Below, piece by piece: positions 26,721 through 35,464 of a stretch of 64,000 bases of DNA; positions within the stretch are counted from its first letter, which is position 1; each line of letters begins with the position of its first letter. The notes beneath the pieces were generated by a model. It ran no database searches. It had not been told where the DNA came from and worked only from the letters and a program-made list of their open reading frames with translations. The DNA comes from Actinoplanes oblitus (GTDB lineage Bacteria > Actinomycetota > Actinomycetes > Mycobacteriales > Micromonosporaceae), in NCBI RefSeq assembly GCF_030252345.1, contig NZ_CP126980.1, positions 1,937,501 through 2,001,500 of the forward strand, written 5' to 3'. Both the position numbers and the translations under genes were made by a program.

Positions 26721-27368
26721 TCACCAACCGCGGTCTCGCCACTGCGGGACAGCCGGGCGCTCGGCGCCGAGCGTGCTGTCCTTGCCATGGCCCGGATAGA
26801 ACCAGGTGTCGTCCGGGAAACGGTCGAAGAGCTTGTGCTCGACGTCGTCGATCAGGGACTCGAAATTCTCCCGCACGCCGCGGGTGTTGCCCACGCCGCC
26901 CGGGAACAGGCTGTCGCCGGTGAACAGGTGCACCCGGCCGCCGCCGGGCTCCTGGTACGCCAGCACGATCGAGCCCGGCGTGTGCCCCACCACGTGGATC
27001 ACCTCGAGCCGGTGCCCGCCCACCTCGACGGTGTCGCCGTCGCGCAGGGTGCGGGTCACCACCGGCAGCGCCCCGGCGTCCGCCTCGTGCGCCAGCGACG
27101 CCGCCCCGGTCGCCGCGACCACCTCGGCCAGCGCGAACCAGTGGTCCTGGTGCTGGTGGGTGGTCACCACGGTGGCCAGGCCGCCGTCGCCGATCAGTTT
27201 CAGCAGCGCGGGGGCGTCGTTGGCGGCGTCGATCAGCAGCTGCTCGCCGCCGGCGTCGGTCAGCAGGTACGCGTTGTTGTCCATCGGGCCGACCGACACC
27301 TTGGTCAGGGTCAGGCCGCCGCCCAGGTCCCGGGTGCCGGGGGCCTCTCCGGTGTAGTCAGTGGTCAT
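26721..27368 (-). CDS. MBL-fold metallo-hydrolase (glyoxalase II-like)
   Basis: This 215-residue protein has the metallo-beta-lactamase fold. The metal-binding THQHQDHW replaces the classic HxHxDH with conserved ligands, followed by VVGHTPGSI, TGDSLFPGGVG and a C-terminal YPGHG. Members hydrolyse thioesters or related substrates with two metals. It follows a mycothiol-type DinB protein by only 7 bp, which suggests a mycothiol-linked detoxification role, such as hydrolysis of a mycothiol thioester. An MBL gene beside uvrA is also seen in mycobacteria, so the neighbourhood is probably ancestral. Confidence 0.85.
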   Translation of the reverse strand: MTTDYTGEAPGTRDLGGGLTLTKVSVGPMDNNAYLLTDAGGEQLLIDAANDAPALLKLIGDGGLATVVTTHQHQDHWFALAEVVAATGAASLAHEADAGALPVVTRTLRDGDTVEVGGHRLEVIHVVGHTPGSIVLAYQEPGGGRVHLFTGDSLFPGGVGNTRGVRENFESLIDDVEHKLFDRFPDDTWFYPGHGKDSTLGAERPAVPQWRDRGW

Positions 27369-27375
27369 CTCGGCC

Positions 27376-28077
27376 TCACTTCCACCGCATGGGCTGGGGG
27401 AGCTCGCCGTCCGGCGAGACGGTCAGGTCGGCGCCGTCGGCCCGGCCGGCCAGCCACGCCGCGAGCGAGCGGGTCGGGCCGCCGATCGCCGGGCCGTCCG
27501 CCGCGCCGATCACCAGCGGGTGCTCCACCCCGGCCGGGTGCAGCACCATGGCCGGCGCCGACGCCGGCAGGTCACCGGCGATCTCCCGGAGCAGCCGCAG
27601 CGCGAACGCGTCCGACCAGTCCACCGGCGTGTAGCCGCGACCCAGGTCGACGTGGTGCACCTCGACCTCGCGCAGCCGGGCCCACGGCACCACGGCCGCG
27701 GACGGGACCATCGTGGGGTAGGCGAACGTCCAGGCGGTGGCCGGCATCGCGGCGGCCGCGTCGGCGAACCGCTCGTGCGCGGCCCGGAGGTCGGCGATCT
27801 GCTCGTCCAGCGGCCGCCCGGCGCCGGCCTCGATCGCCGCGTCCCGGGCCTCGCGGGACGCGTAGGCGGGCGTCTCCACCCCGGTCCGCGCCCAGGTCAG
27901 CAGGTTGGTCAGGGCGTCCGCGTTACGTGCCAGGTGGGTGAGCACGTGGCCGACGGTCCAGCCGGGCAGCGCGGACGGCTCGCCGATCACGGCGTCGTCG
28001 AAGTCCTCGACGGCCCGCAGCAGCTTCTCGGTGGCCTGCTCCACGTCGGTCATCAGGACCAGCGGGTCGATTGTCAC
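27376..28077 (-). CDS. Mycothiol-dependent maleylpyruvate isomerase-family (DinB-like) protein
   Basis: This 233-residue protein belongs to the MDMPI/DinB superfamily. The N-terminal four-helix bundle has LPGWTVGHVLTHLARNADAL, with the first metal-ligand His, and later REVEVHHVDLGRGY with further His residues. A C-terminal MDMPI_C-like part follows (RSLAAWLAGRADGADLTVSP). Family members use mycothiol as cofactor in isomerisation or conjugation. The GTG at 28077 follows a TAGTGT box (minus strand 28089-28084) by 6 bp, so the mRNA is probably leaderless. It is co-transcribed with the MBL gene downstream. Confidence 0.85.
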   Translation of the reverse strand: MTIDPLVLMTDVEQATEKLLRAVEDFDDAVIGEPSALPGWTVGHVLTHLARNADALTNLLTWARTGVETPAYASREARDAAIEAGAGRPLDEQIADLRAAHERFADAAAAMPATAWTFAYPTMVPSAAVVPWARLREVEVHHVDLGRGYTPVDWSDAFALRLLREIAGDLPASAPAMVLHPAGVEHPLVIGAADGPAIGGPTRSLAAWLAGRADGADLTVSPDGELPQPMRWK

Positions 28078-28204
28078 GCCTTGACACTAGCGTCCCGGCA
28101 CTGGTCCGCAGGGCCGGGGAAATCACTTTCGCGGCGCTGAGCGGAACCGTACGGTCGATCGGAGACGCGCCGCTGGATCCGGACCCGCGGAGGAGGTGAG
28201 GCAC

Positions 28205-28264
28205 GTGTCGTTCGTCGTTGTCGCGTCCCTTCACCCGGGGGCCTTCGCCCCTACTCGACCGTAA
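28205..28264 (+). CDS. Short leader ORF (19 aa) ahead of rsgA
   Basis: A GTG codon preceded by an excellent GAGGAGGTGAGG ribosome site opens a 19-codon frame, MSFVVVASLHPGAFAPTRP, ending in TAA at 28262-28264. The stop overlaps the AAAGGG ribosome site of rsgA. A GGGGC/GCCCC hairpin with a CTTC loop (28238-28251) lies inside it. CCCTT at 28227-28231 can pair with AAGGG at 28264-28268, so ribosomes on the leader could expose or hide the rsgA start. It looks like a leader peptide that couples rsgA translation. No homologue is recognised. Confidence 0.55.
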   Translation: MSFVVVASLHPGAFAPTRP

Positions 28265-28273
28265 AGGGTTCCC

Positions 28274-29308
28274 ATGTCGTCGTTCGACCTGTCCCAGCTC
28301 GGCTGGGACGAGTTCTTCGCATCCTCGTTCGCTGGCTACGACCGCCCCGACACCGTCCCCGGCCGGGTGCTCCGCGCCGACCGCGGGATCAGCACCGTCC
28401 TCACCGCGACCGGTGTCATCCGGGCCGGCCTGGGCGGTAACGCGATGCTCGACGCGGCCCGCGACCCGGCCTCGCTGCCCTGTGCCGGCGACTGGGTGGT
28501 GCTGCGCCACTGGCCCGATCGCCGGGTCACCCTGGAGCTGGTGCTGTCCCGGCGCACCACGCTGATCCGGCGCACCGCCGGCAAGGACGCGTCCGGCCAG
28601 GTGCTCGCCGCCAACATGGACACCGTCGCGGTGGTCGAGCCGATCTTCCCCGAGCCCAGCGACGCCCGGGTGGAGCGCCTGCTCGCGCTGGCCTGGGAGT
28701 CCGGCGCCGACCCGCTGCTGGTGCTCACCAAGAGCGACACCACCACGAGCCCGGAGGCGGTGGCCCGGCAGCTCGCCGAGCTGGCCCCCGGCGTCCCGGT
28801 CGTCCCGGTCAGCGTGCGACGCGGCCGGGGCCTCGACCGGCTCCGCGAGTTCGTCGCGCCGGGCCGCACGCTGGCCCTGCTCGGCAGGTCCGGGGCCGGC
28901 AAGTCGACGCTGGCCAACGCCCTCGCGGGCACCACCGTCATGCCGGTGCAGGCGATCCGCGACGCCGACGGCAAGGGCCGGCACACCACCGCGTACCGGA
29001 ATCTGATCACCGTTCCGGGGGGTGGCTGCGTGCTGGACACGCCGGGCATCCGGGGGGTCGGCCTGCTGGACACCGAGTCCGGCCTGGACCGGGCGTTCGC
29101 CGACGTCACCGAGCTGGCCGGGCGGTGTCGCTTCGACGACTGCGGGCACGAGGCCGAACCGGGCTGCGCGGTGCGGGCCGCCCTCGCCGACGGCTCGCTG
29201 CCGGCGCGCCGCCTGGCGAGCTGGCGCAAGCTGCGCCGGGAGGTGGCGGTGGAGAGCCGGCGCCGCTCGGTCCGGCTGGCGACGGCGCCGCGCCGGCGCC
29301 GGCCCTGA
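28274..29308 (+). CDS. rsgA: Small ribosomal subunit biogenesis GTPase RsgA
   Basis: This 344-residue circularly permuted GTPase checks late 30S maturation. An N-terminal OB-fold (ADRGISTVLTATGVIRAGLG) precedes the GTPase. The motifs appear in permuted order: G4 VLTKSD, then G1 GRSGAGKST, then G3 DTPGIRGVG. The C-terminal zinc-binding segment has CRFDDCGHEAEPGC. A distinct actinobacterial feature is a basic C-terminal tail. The gene starts with ATG at 28274, 9 bp after the stop of a short leader ORF. A hairpin follows the gene. Confidence 0.94.
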   Translation: MSSFDLSQLGWDEFFASSFAGYDRPDTVPGRVLRADRGISTVLTATGVIRAGLGGNAMLDAARDPASLPCAGDWVVLRHWPDRRVTLELVLSRRTTLIRRTAGKDASGQVLAANMDTVAVVEPIFPEPSDARVERLLALAWESGADPLLVLTKSDTTTSPEAVARQLAELAPGVPVVPVSVRRGRGLDRLREFVAPGRTLALLGRSGAGKSTLANALAGTTVMPVQAIRDADGKGRHTTAYRNLITVPGGGCVLDTPGIRGVGLLDTESGLDRAFADVTELAGRCRFDDCGHEAEPGCAVRAALADGSLPARRLASWRKLRREVAVESRRRSVRLATAPRRRRP

Positions 29309-29316
29309 GCACGGGA

Positions 29317-29346
29317 GGACCGGCGGCTCACGGTCGCCGCCGGTCC
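29317..29346 (+). terminator. Hairpin downstream of rsgA
   Basis: A perfect 10-bp stem pairs 29317-29326 (GGACCGGCGG) with 29337-29346 around a 10-base loop, 8 bp after the rsgA stop. Confidence 0.6.
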
Positions 29347-29551
29347 CGGTGCACTTCCGATTCCGGTACGCCGCGAGCACCCCGTGTGTGGCCGGCTCGT
29401 CGTCGGCAGCCGTGGGTGACCACGGGAGCTGTGGCCGTACCGTAATCCGGGGTGGCGCGGCGGGAAGCGGCGCGTCAGCGCACCTCACACCGTGCCGGAC
29501 AGCGTGCCCGGGCTTTTCCGGGGTCCAGGCGGCTCTGGCAGAATCCGGTCG

Positions 29552-31354
29552 GTGCGTGCGGCGGAGGAGATGCTCGAGGAGCGGGACGGGGCGGTCGCCA
29601 CCGGGAGCCGGACCGGGTTCACCGGGTGGCGGCGGAGCGATCTCGGGGTGTTGCTCGGTTTCCTGGCGCTCGCCGTCCTCGTGATGATCCGGCTGTGGCT
29701 CGATCCGAACGGCCGGGTGCTCGACGGCAACGACGACGACCACGGGATCTTCCTGTTCATGCTGGCCCACGGCGAGCGGGTGGTCTTCGACGGTGCCCCG
29801 CTGTTCTTCGAGAGCCACCTGAACGCGCCGGTCGGCGTCAACATGATGGCGAACACCGCGATCCTGGCGCTGAGCCTGCCGCTCGCCCCGGTCACCCACT
29901 TCCTCGGCGGCGGCGTCTCGGTCGCGATCATCCTGACCACCGGGCTGGCCGGCACCGCCGCGGCCTGGTACTGGCTGTTCGCCAGGCACCTGGTGGCCAG
30001 CCGCCGCGCGGCGCTGATCGGCGCGCTCTGGTGCGGTTTCGGGCCGACGATGATCTCGCACGCCAACGGGCACCTCAACTTCGTCAGCCAGTACCTGGTG
30101 CCGCTCATCGTCTGGCAGGTGCTGCGGCTGCGTGAGCCCGGCCGGGCGGTGCGCGGCGGGATCGTCCTGGGCCTGCTGATCGTGCTGCAGATCTTCATCA
30201 ACGAGGAGACGCTGCTCTTCACCGCGCTCACCCTCGGCGTCTTCGTGCTCGCCTACGCGATCATGCGGCGGGCCGAGGCGCGCGCGACGGCCCGGCGGTT
30301 CCTGGCCGGGCTCGGGGTGGCCACCGGGACCACGCTGGCGCTGGCCGGCTACCCGCTGTGGTACCAGTTCCTCGCGCCGGGCAATTACCACGGCCAGCCG
30401 TTCGCGCCGACCGAGTTCGTCACCGACCTGCTGGCGCTGGGCGCCTACCCCCGGCAGTCGGTGGCCGGCATCGACGCGGTGGCCGAGCGGCTGAGTGTGA
30501 GCGCCACCGAGGACAACACGTTCTTCGGCCCGGTCGGCCTGCTCATGATCGCGGTGGCGCTGCGAATGCTCTGGCGGTCCGCCGCCGCCCGGTCCGCGGC
30601 GATCGCCGGGCTGGTCCTGCTGATCGCCTCGCTGGGCCCGCGGCTGCAGGCGGCCGGCGTCAAGACCGCCATCCCGCTGCCGTTCGCCCTGGTCAGCCAC
30701 ATCCCGGTGATCGACCTGGTGAGCGTCACCCGGTTCGCCATGGTGCCGGCCACCATCGCCGGGATCCTGCTGGCCCTGGCCGCCGACCGGATCGGCGAGT
30801 ACCCGCGGGTGCGCCGCCGCCGGTTCTGGGTGGGGATGACGCTGGCGCTGGTCCCGCTCTTCCCGACACCGGCCCCGGTGGTCCAGGGCGACCCGCTGCC
30901 CGAGTTCCTGACCGCCGGGCTGTGGAGGCGGTACGTGCCGGACGGCCGGACCCTGGTGCCGGTGCCGCTGCCCGAGGTGACCACCGGGCGTACCGCGCAG
31001 CGCTGGGCGACCCTGGAGAACCTGGACTTCGCGGTGCCGCGCGGCTACTTCATGGGCCCGGCCGACCCGCCGCACGACCGCACCGGGTCGTGGCGGGCAC
31101 CGGTCCGGCCCACCACCGAACTGCTCAACCGGGTGCAGGCGACCGGGCAGCGGCCGGCGCTGACCGAGGCGGACCGCGCGCTGATCCGGGCCGACCTGGT
31201 GTACTGGCGGGCGGCGGTGGTGATGCTGGTGCCGGAGGCGCCGAACGTGGCGGCGCTGCGGGCCACATTGACCGGCGCACTGGGCGAGCCGCGGCTGGTC
31301 GGCGGGGTGGAGATCTGGGACGTGCGGTCACTGGTCGATCACCCGGCGGAGTGA
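29552..31354 (+). CDS. Large polytopic membrane protein, GT-C glycosyltransferase-like
   Basis: This protein of about 600 residues has roughly ten hydrophobic helices in its first 430 residues and a soluble C-terminal domain of about 170 residues. The first loop after helix 1 is acidic (GRVLDGNDDDHGIFLFMLAHG) and is followed by an FFESHLNAPVGVNMM segment. This arrangement resembles GT-C lipid-linked-sugar transferases, but no exact family is recognised. GTG at 29552 is chosen because a CAGAAT box (29539-29544) precedes it by 7 bp; ATG at 29570 is an alternative. It separates rsgA from uvrA and has no obvious partner nearby. Confidence 0.65.
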   Translation: MRAAEEMLEERDGAVATGSRTGFTGWRRSDLGVLLGFLALAVLVMIRLWLDPNGRVLDGNDDDHGIFLFMLAHGERVVFDGAPLFFESHLNAPVGVNMMANTAILALSLPLAPVTHFLGGGVSVAIILTTGLAGTAAAWYWLFARHLVASRRAALIGALWCGFGPTMISHANGHLNFVSQYLVPLIVWQVLRLREPGRAVRGGIVLGLLIVLQIFINEETLLFTALTLGVFVLAYAIMRRAEARATARRFLAGLGVATGTTLALAGYPLWYQFLAPGNYHGQPFAPTEFVTDLLALGAYPRQSVAGIDAVAERLSVSATEDNTFFGPVGLLMIAVALRMLWRSAAARSAAIAGLVLLIASLGPRLQAAGVKTAIPLPFALVSHIPVIDLVSVTRFAMVPATIAGILLALAADRIGEYPRVRRRRFWVGMTLALVPLFPTPAPVVQGDPLPEFLTAGLWRRYVPDGRTLVPVPLPEVTTGRTAQRWATLENLDFAVPRGYFMGPADPPHDRTGSWRAPVRPTTELLNRVQATGQRPALTEADRALIRADLVYWRAAVVMLVPEAPNVAALRATLTGALGEPRLVGGVEIWDVRSLVDHPAE

Positions 31355-31420
31355 CGTGTCAGCGTCCGATCTGCGGGAATGTCCGGCATCTGAGCGGCGC
31401 TGCACCTAGGCCGACGGAAA

Positions 31421-31443
31421 TTGTCATACCCCATGGCTAGAGT
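31421..31443 (+). promoter_or_regulatory. PafBC/RecA-independent damage-type promoter of uvrA
   Basis: TTGTCATAC (31421-31429), eight bases and TAGAGT (31438-31443) match the core of the mycobacterial tTGTCRgtg-N8-TAnnnT pattern. The first nine bases are identical to the uvrB element. The uvrA GTG is 38 bp further on, with a GGAGAGG ribosome site between, so this member of the set has a short untranslated leader. Confidence 0.75.
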
Positions 31444-31481
31444 GTTCGCCGTCTTCAAACACTTGTACGGAGAGGCTGGTA

Positions 31482-34439
31482 GTGGCCGACCGACTGACTA
31501 TTCGTGGCGCTCGCGAGCACAACCTGCGCGACGTCAACCTGGACCTGCCCCGCGACGCCATGATCGTCTTCACCGGTCTCTCCGGTTCGGGCAAGTCCAG
31601 CCTCGCGTTCGACACCATCTTCGCCGAGGGGCAGCGGCGTTATGTCGAGTCCCTCTCCTCATACGCACGGCAGTTCCTCGGCCAGATGGACAAGCCGGAC
31701 GTCGACTTCATCGAGGGCCTCTCGCCGGCCGTCTCGATCGATCAGAAGTCGACGAGCCGTAACCCGCGCTCGACCGTCGGCACCATCACCGAGGTCTACG
31801 ACTACCTGCGGCTGCTCTTCGCCCGCACCGGCATCCCGCACTGCCCGGTCTGCGGCGAGCGGATCAGCAAGCAGACCCCGCAGCAGATCGTCGACCGGGT
31901 GCTGGCCATGCCGGAGGGCACCCGCTTCATGGTGCTCGCCCCGGTCGTCCGCGGCCGCAAGGGGGAGTATGTCGACCTCTTCGCCGAGCTGCAGGCCAAG
32001 GGCTATGCCCGGGCCCGGGTCGACGGCGTGGTCCACCCGCTCACCGAGCCGCCGAAACTGAAGAAGCAGGAGAAGCACACCATCGAGGTGGTGGTCGACC
32101 GGCTCAGCGTGAAGGCGAGCAGCAAGCAGCGCCTGACCGACTCGGTGGAGGCCACCCTCGGCCTGGCCGGCGGCATCGTCCTGCTCGACTTCGTCGACCT
32201 GCCCGAGGACGACCCGGAGCGCGAGCGCCGCTTCTCCGAGCACCTGGCCTGTCCGAACGATCACCCGCTGGCGATCGAGGACCTGGAGCCCCGGGTCTTC
32301 TCCTTCAACGCGCCGTACGGCGCCTGTCCCGAGTGCACCGGCCTCGGCACCAAGAAGGAGGTGGACCCCGAGCTGATCATCCCGGACGAGGAGAAGAGCC
32401 TCAGCGAGGGCGCGATCCAGCCGTGGTCCGGCGGCACCACCCAGGAGTACTTCTTGCGGCTGCTCGAGGCGCTCGCCAAGGCCGAGGGCTTCAAGCTGAA
32501 CACGCCGTGGCGGGCGCTGCCCAGCGCCGTGCAGAAGACCATCCTGTACGGCGCCGAGGACCAGGTGCACGTGCGCTACCGGAACAAGTACGGTCGCGAG
32601 CGCTCGTACTACACCGGCTTCGAGGGTGTGGTGCAGTGGATCGAGCGGCGGCACAACGACACCGAGAGCGACTGGTCCCGCGACAAGTACGAGGGCTACA
32701 TGCGCGACGTGCCCTGCTCGGTCTGCGGTGGCGCCCGGCTCAAGCCCGAGGTGCTCGCGGTCACCGTGGCCGGCAAGAGCATCGCCGAGGTCTGCAACCT
32801 GTCGGTCGGTGAGTGCGCCGAGCTGCTGGCCGGGCTGGAGCTCGACGACCGGCAGAAAATGATCGCCGAGCGGGTGCTCAAGGAGATCAACGCCCGGCTG
32901 CGCTTCCTGGTCGACGTCGGCCTGGACTACCTCTCCCTGGACCGTGGCGCCGGCACCCTCTCCGGCGGCGAGGCGCAGCGCATCCGGCTCGCCACCCAGA
33001 TCGGCTCCGGCCTGGTCGGCGTGCTCTACGTGCTGGACGAGCCGTCCATCGGCCTGCACCAGCGGGACAACCACCGGCTGATCGAGACCCTGGTCCGGCT
33101 GCGTAACCTCGGCAACACGCTGATCGTGGTGGAGCACGACGAGGACACCATCCGGACCGCGGACTGGATCGTCGACATCGGCCCGGGCGCCGGCGAGCAC
33201 GGCGGCCAGATCGTGCACAGCGGCACCGTCGACGGCCTGCTGGCCAACGAGAACTCGCCGACCGGCGCGTATCTCTCCGGCCGCAAGTCGATCCCGACGC
33301 CGGCCACCCGGCGGCCGCAGACCGCCGGCCGCGAGGTGGTGGTGCACGGGGCGCGCGAGCACAACCTGCGCAACCTCACGGTCCCGTTCCCGCTCGGCCA
33401 GTTCATCGCGGTCACCGGGGTCAGTGGCTCGGGCAAGTCGACGCTGGTCAACGACATCCTGCACACCGTGATGGCGAACCAGATCAACGGCGCCCGCCAG
33501 GTGCCCGGCCGGCACACCAAGGTCACCGGCCTGGAGAACGTGGACAAGGTCGTCGGCGTGGACCAGTCGCCGATCGGCCGGACCCCGCGCTCCAACCCCG
33601 CCACCTACACCGGCGTCTTCGACCACGTCCGCAAGCTGTTCGCCGAGACCGCCGAGGCCAAGGTGCGCGGCTACGGTCCCGGCCGGTTCTCGTTCAACGT
33701 CAAGGGCGGCCGGTGCGAGAACTGCTCCGGCGACGGCACCATCAAGATCGAGATGAACTTCTTGCCGGACGTCTACGTCCCGTGCGAGGTGTGCAAGGGC
33801 GCCCGGTACAACCGGGAGACCCTCGAGGTGCACTACAAGGGCAAGACCATCTCCGAGGTGCTGGAGATGCCGATCGAGGAGGCGGCGACCTTCTTCGAGG
33901 CGCTGCCGGCCATCCATCGGCACCTGCGCACCCTGGTCGACGTCGGCCTGGGCTACGTGCGGCTCGGCCAGCCCGCGACCACCCTCTCCGGTGGCGAGGC
34001 GCAGCGCGTCAAGCTCGCCTCCGAGCTGCAGAAACGCTCCACCGGCCGGACCGTCTACGTGCTCGACGAGCCGACCACCGGCCTGCACTTCGAGGACATC
34101 CGCAAGCTGCTGATCGTGCTCAACGGCCTGGTCGACAAGGGCAACACGGTGATCACCATCGAGCACAACCTCGACGTGATCAAGACGGCCGACTGGCTGA
34201 TCGACATGGGCCCGGAGGGCGGCAGCAAGGGCGGCCTGGTGCTGGCCACCGGCACGCCGGAGGAGCTGGCCGAGGTGCCGGAGAGCCACACCGGGCAGTT
34301 CCTGCGGCACGTGCTCGGGCTCGCCGGCGACGCCGCCGGATCGCCGGCGGCGATCGCCCGGGCCGCCAAGGCCAACGGAGAAAAGGCGACCGCGACGAAG
34401 GCCCGTGCCACCAGGTCGCGGGTCAAGGCCGCGGTCTGA
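31482..34439 (+). CDS. uvrA: UvrABC excision nuclease subunit A
   Basis: This 985-residue tandem ABC ATPase finds DNA damage in nucleotide excision repair. Each half has a Walker A ([10 protein letters not shown] near residue 33; [10 protein letters not shown] near residue 648) and a signature ([30 protein letters not shown]). Zinc-binding Cys pairs appear in [20 protein letters not shown] and CENCSGDG followed by [10 protein letters not shown]. The C-terminal tail is Lys/Ala/Thr-rich and longer than in E. coli. GTG at 31482 has a ribosome site GGAGAGG 6 bp upstream. The gene is preceded by a damage-type promoter. Confidence 0.97.
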   Translation: MADRLTIRGAREHNLRDVNLDLPRDAMIVFTGLSGSGKSSLAFDTIFAEGQRRYVESLSSYARQFLGQMDKPDVDFIEGLSPAVSIDQKSTSRNPRSTVGTITEVYDYLRLLFARTGIPHCPVCGERISKQTPQQIVDRVLAMPEGTRFMVLAPVVRGRKGEYVDLFAELQAKGYARARVDGVVHPLTEPPKLKKQEKHTIEVVVDRLSVKASSKQRLTDSVEATLGLAGGIVLLDFVDLPEDDPERERRFSEHLACPNDHPLAIEDLEPRVFSFNAPYGACPECTGLGTKKEVDPELIIPDEEKSLSEGAIQPWSGGTTQEYFLRLLEALAKAEGFKLNTPWRALPSAVQKTILYGAEDQVHVRYRNKYGRERSYYTGFEGVVQWIERRHNDTESDWSRDKYEGYMRDVPCSVCGGARLKPEVLAVTVAGKSIAEVCNLSVGECAELLAGLELDDRQKMIAERVLKEINARLRFLVDVGLDYLSLDRGAGTLSGGEAQRIRLATQIGSGLVGVLYVLDEPSIGLHQRDNHRLIETLVRLRNLGNTLIVVEHDEDTIRTADWIVDIGPGAGEHGGQIVHSGTVDGLLANENSPTGAYLSGRKSIPTPATRRPQTAGREVVVHGAREHNLRNLTVPFPLGQFIAVTGVSGSGKSTLVNDILHTVMANQINGARQVPGRHTKVTGLENVDKVVGVDQSPIGRTPRSNPATYTGVFDHVRKLFAETAEAKVRGYGPGRFSFNVKGGRCENCSGDGTIKIEMNFLPDVYVPCEVCKGARYNRETLEVHYKGKTISEVLEMPIEEAATFFEALPAIHRHLRTLVDVGLGYVRLGQPATTLSGGEAQRVKLASELQKRSTGRTVYVLDEPTTGLHFEDIRKLLIVLNGLVDKGNTVITIEHNLDVIKTADWLIDMGPEGGSKGGLVLATGTPEELAEVPESHTGQFLRHVLGLAGDAAGSPAAIARAAKANGEKATATKARATRSRVKAAV

Positions 34440-34458
34440 CCCCGCCCGGCGATCGGTG

Positions 34459-34494
34459 AGCGGCGGCCGTCTCCACGCGGAGACGGCCGCCGCT
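34459..34494 (+). terminator. Long hairpin downstream of uvrA
   Basis: A perfect 16-bp stem pairs 34459-34474 with 34479-34494 around an ACGC loop, about 20 bp after the uvrA stop. It has no T tract. The remaining 330 bp up to the Rieske gene hold a TTGATT and TAGGCT pair near 34586 and 34604, with poor spacing, and no visible gene. Confidence 0.75.
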
Positions 34495-34823
34495 GCCGTG
34501 CCGGGTTGTTTCCCCGGACGGTTCGCCCACCGGCCCGTCCGGCGGGTCCCTCTCGCCGGACGGGTTTCATGACGTGCGGAAAGTTGATTTTAGAAACTTC
34601 TTAGGCTTCGGACAGCCCCGCCGCCGAGCCGATCTCCTAGTGTCGATCGCGGCGACGGCGGTGACCGGAACGGCCCTGACCGAGGCGGACGAACCGGGGA
34701 AGGACGCCGCCGCCCGCGGTGGTTAATCTCGCCGCACGCATGAACCGATCGCGGTGGCGGCCGCGTACTCACGGGCGACTTCGCGTGCCATCCGCGCGCG
34801 GACCAGGTACTGGAGGGCGATTA

Positions 34824-35363
34824 ATGACTGACGTGCAGACGGGACTCGACGCCGGGAGCAAGGTCGAGGAGGCGGGGACGGCATCCACCCGCCGCGTCGT
34901 CCTGCTGGGCGCCGGCGGCCTCGGCGCCGCCGCGGTCCTGGCCGCCTGCGGCACCGCCACCAGCGGCACCAACCCGAACGGCTCCGACTTCGCCGGTGAC
35001 CCGGCGCCGGCCGGCAGCAAGGGCGCGGACGCGGTCGGCGGCGGTGGCACCGGCACCGGGGACAGCGGCGGCGGCGCGGCCGGCGCCTCCCTCGCGCTGG
35101 TCGCCGACGTGCCCGCGGGTGGCGGCATCATCTCCGGCGACTACGTCATCACGCAGCCCAAGCAGGGCACCTTCAAGGCATTCACCAAGATCTGCACGCA
35201 CCAGGGCTGCGAGGTCAGCGAGGTGAAGAACGGCACGATCAACTGCCCGTGCCACGGCGCGAAGTTCTCCATCGAGGACGGCTCGGTGGCCGGCGGCCCG
35301 GCACCGAAGCCGCTCGCCGAGACGAAGGTCAAGGTGGACGGCGACAAGATCGTCGCAGCCTGA
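34824..35363 (+). CDS. Tat-type Rieske [2Fe-2S] lipoprotein
   Basis: This 179-residue protein has a twin-arginine N-region (STRRVVLLGAG) leading to a lipobox LAAC, so it is probably exported folded and lipid-anchored. A Gly/Ser/Ala-rich linker follows, then a Rieske domain with KICTHQGCEVSEVKNG and INCPCHGAKFS, the two Cys-His pairs that hold a 2Fe-2S cluster. The electron partner is unknown. It is not the bc1-complex Rieske protein, which has three helices and sits in qcr operons. It lies between uvrA and uvrC. GGAGGG lies 8 bp before the ATG. Confidence 0.9.
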   Translation: MTDVQTGLDAGSKVEEAGTASTRRVVLLGAGGLGAAAVLAACGTATSGTNPNGSDFAGDPAPAGSKGADAVGGGGTGTGDSGGGAAGASLALVADVPAGGGIISGDYVITQPKQGTFKAFTKICTHQGCEVSEVKNGTINCPCHGAKFSIEDGSVAGGPAPKPLAETKVKVDGDKIVAA

Positions 35364-35434
35364 TCTCCCCCAGCTGACATCCGGCCGGAGATCCGGCGCC
35401 GTGGCGGCGGCACCGGACCTCCGGTCGGGCAATT

Positions 35435-35457
35435 CTGTCAGTCCCACGCACTACTGT
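35435..35457 (+). promoter_or_regulatory. PafBC/RecA-independent damage-type promoter of uvrC
   Basis: cTGTCAGTC (35435-35443), eight bases and TACTGT (35452-35457) fit tTGTCRgtg-N8-TAnnnT; the first base differs. Seven bases then lead to the uvrC GTG at 35465, exactly the spacing seen at uvrB, so the mRNA is probably leaderless. Confidence 0.72.
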
Positions 35458-35464
35458 TGTCGTT

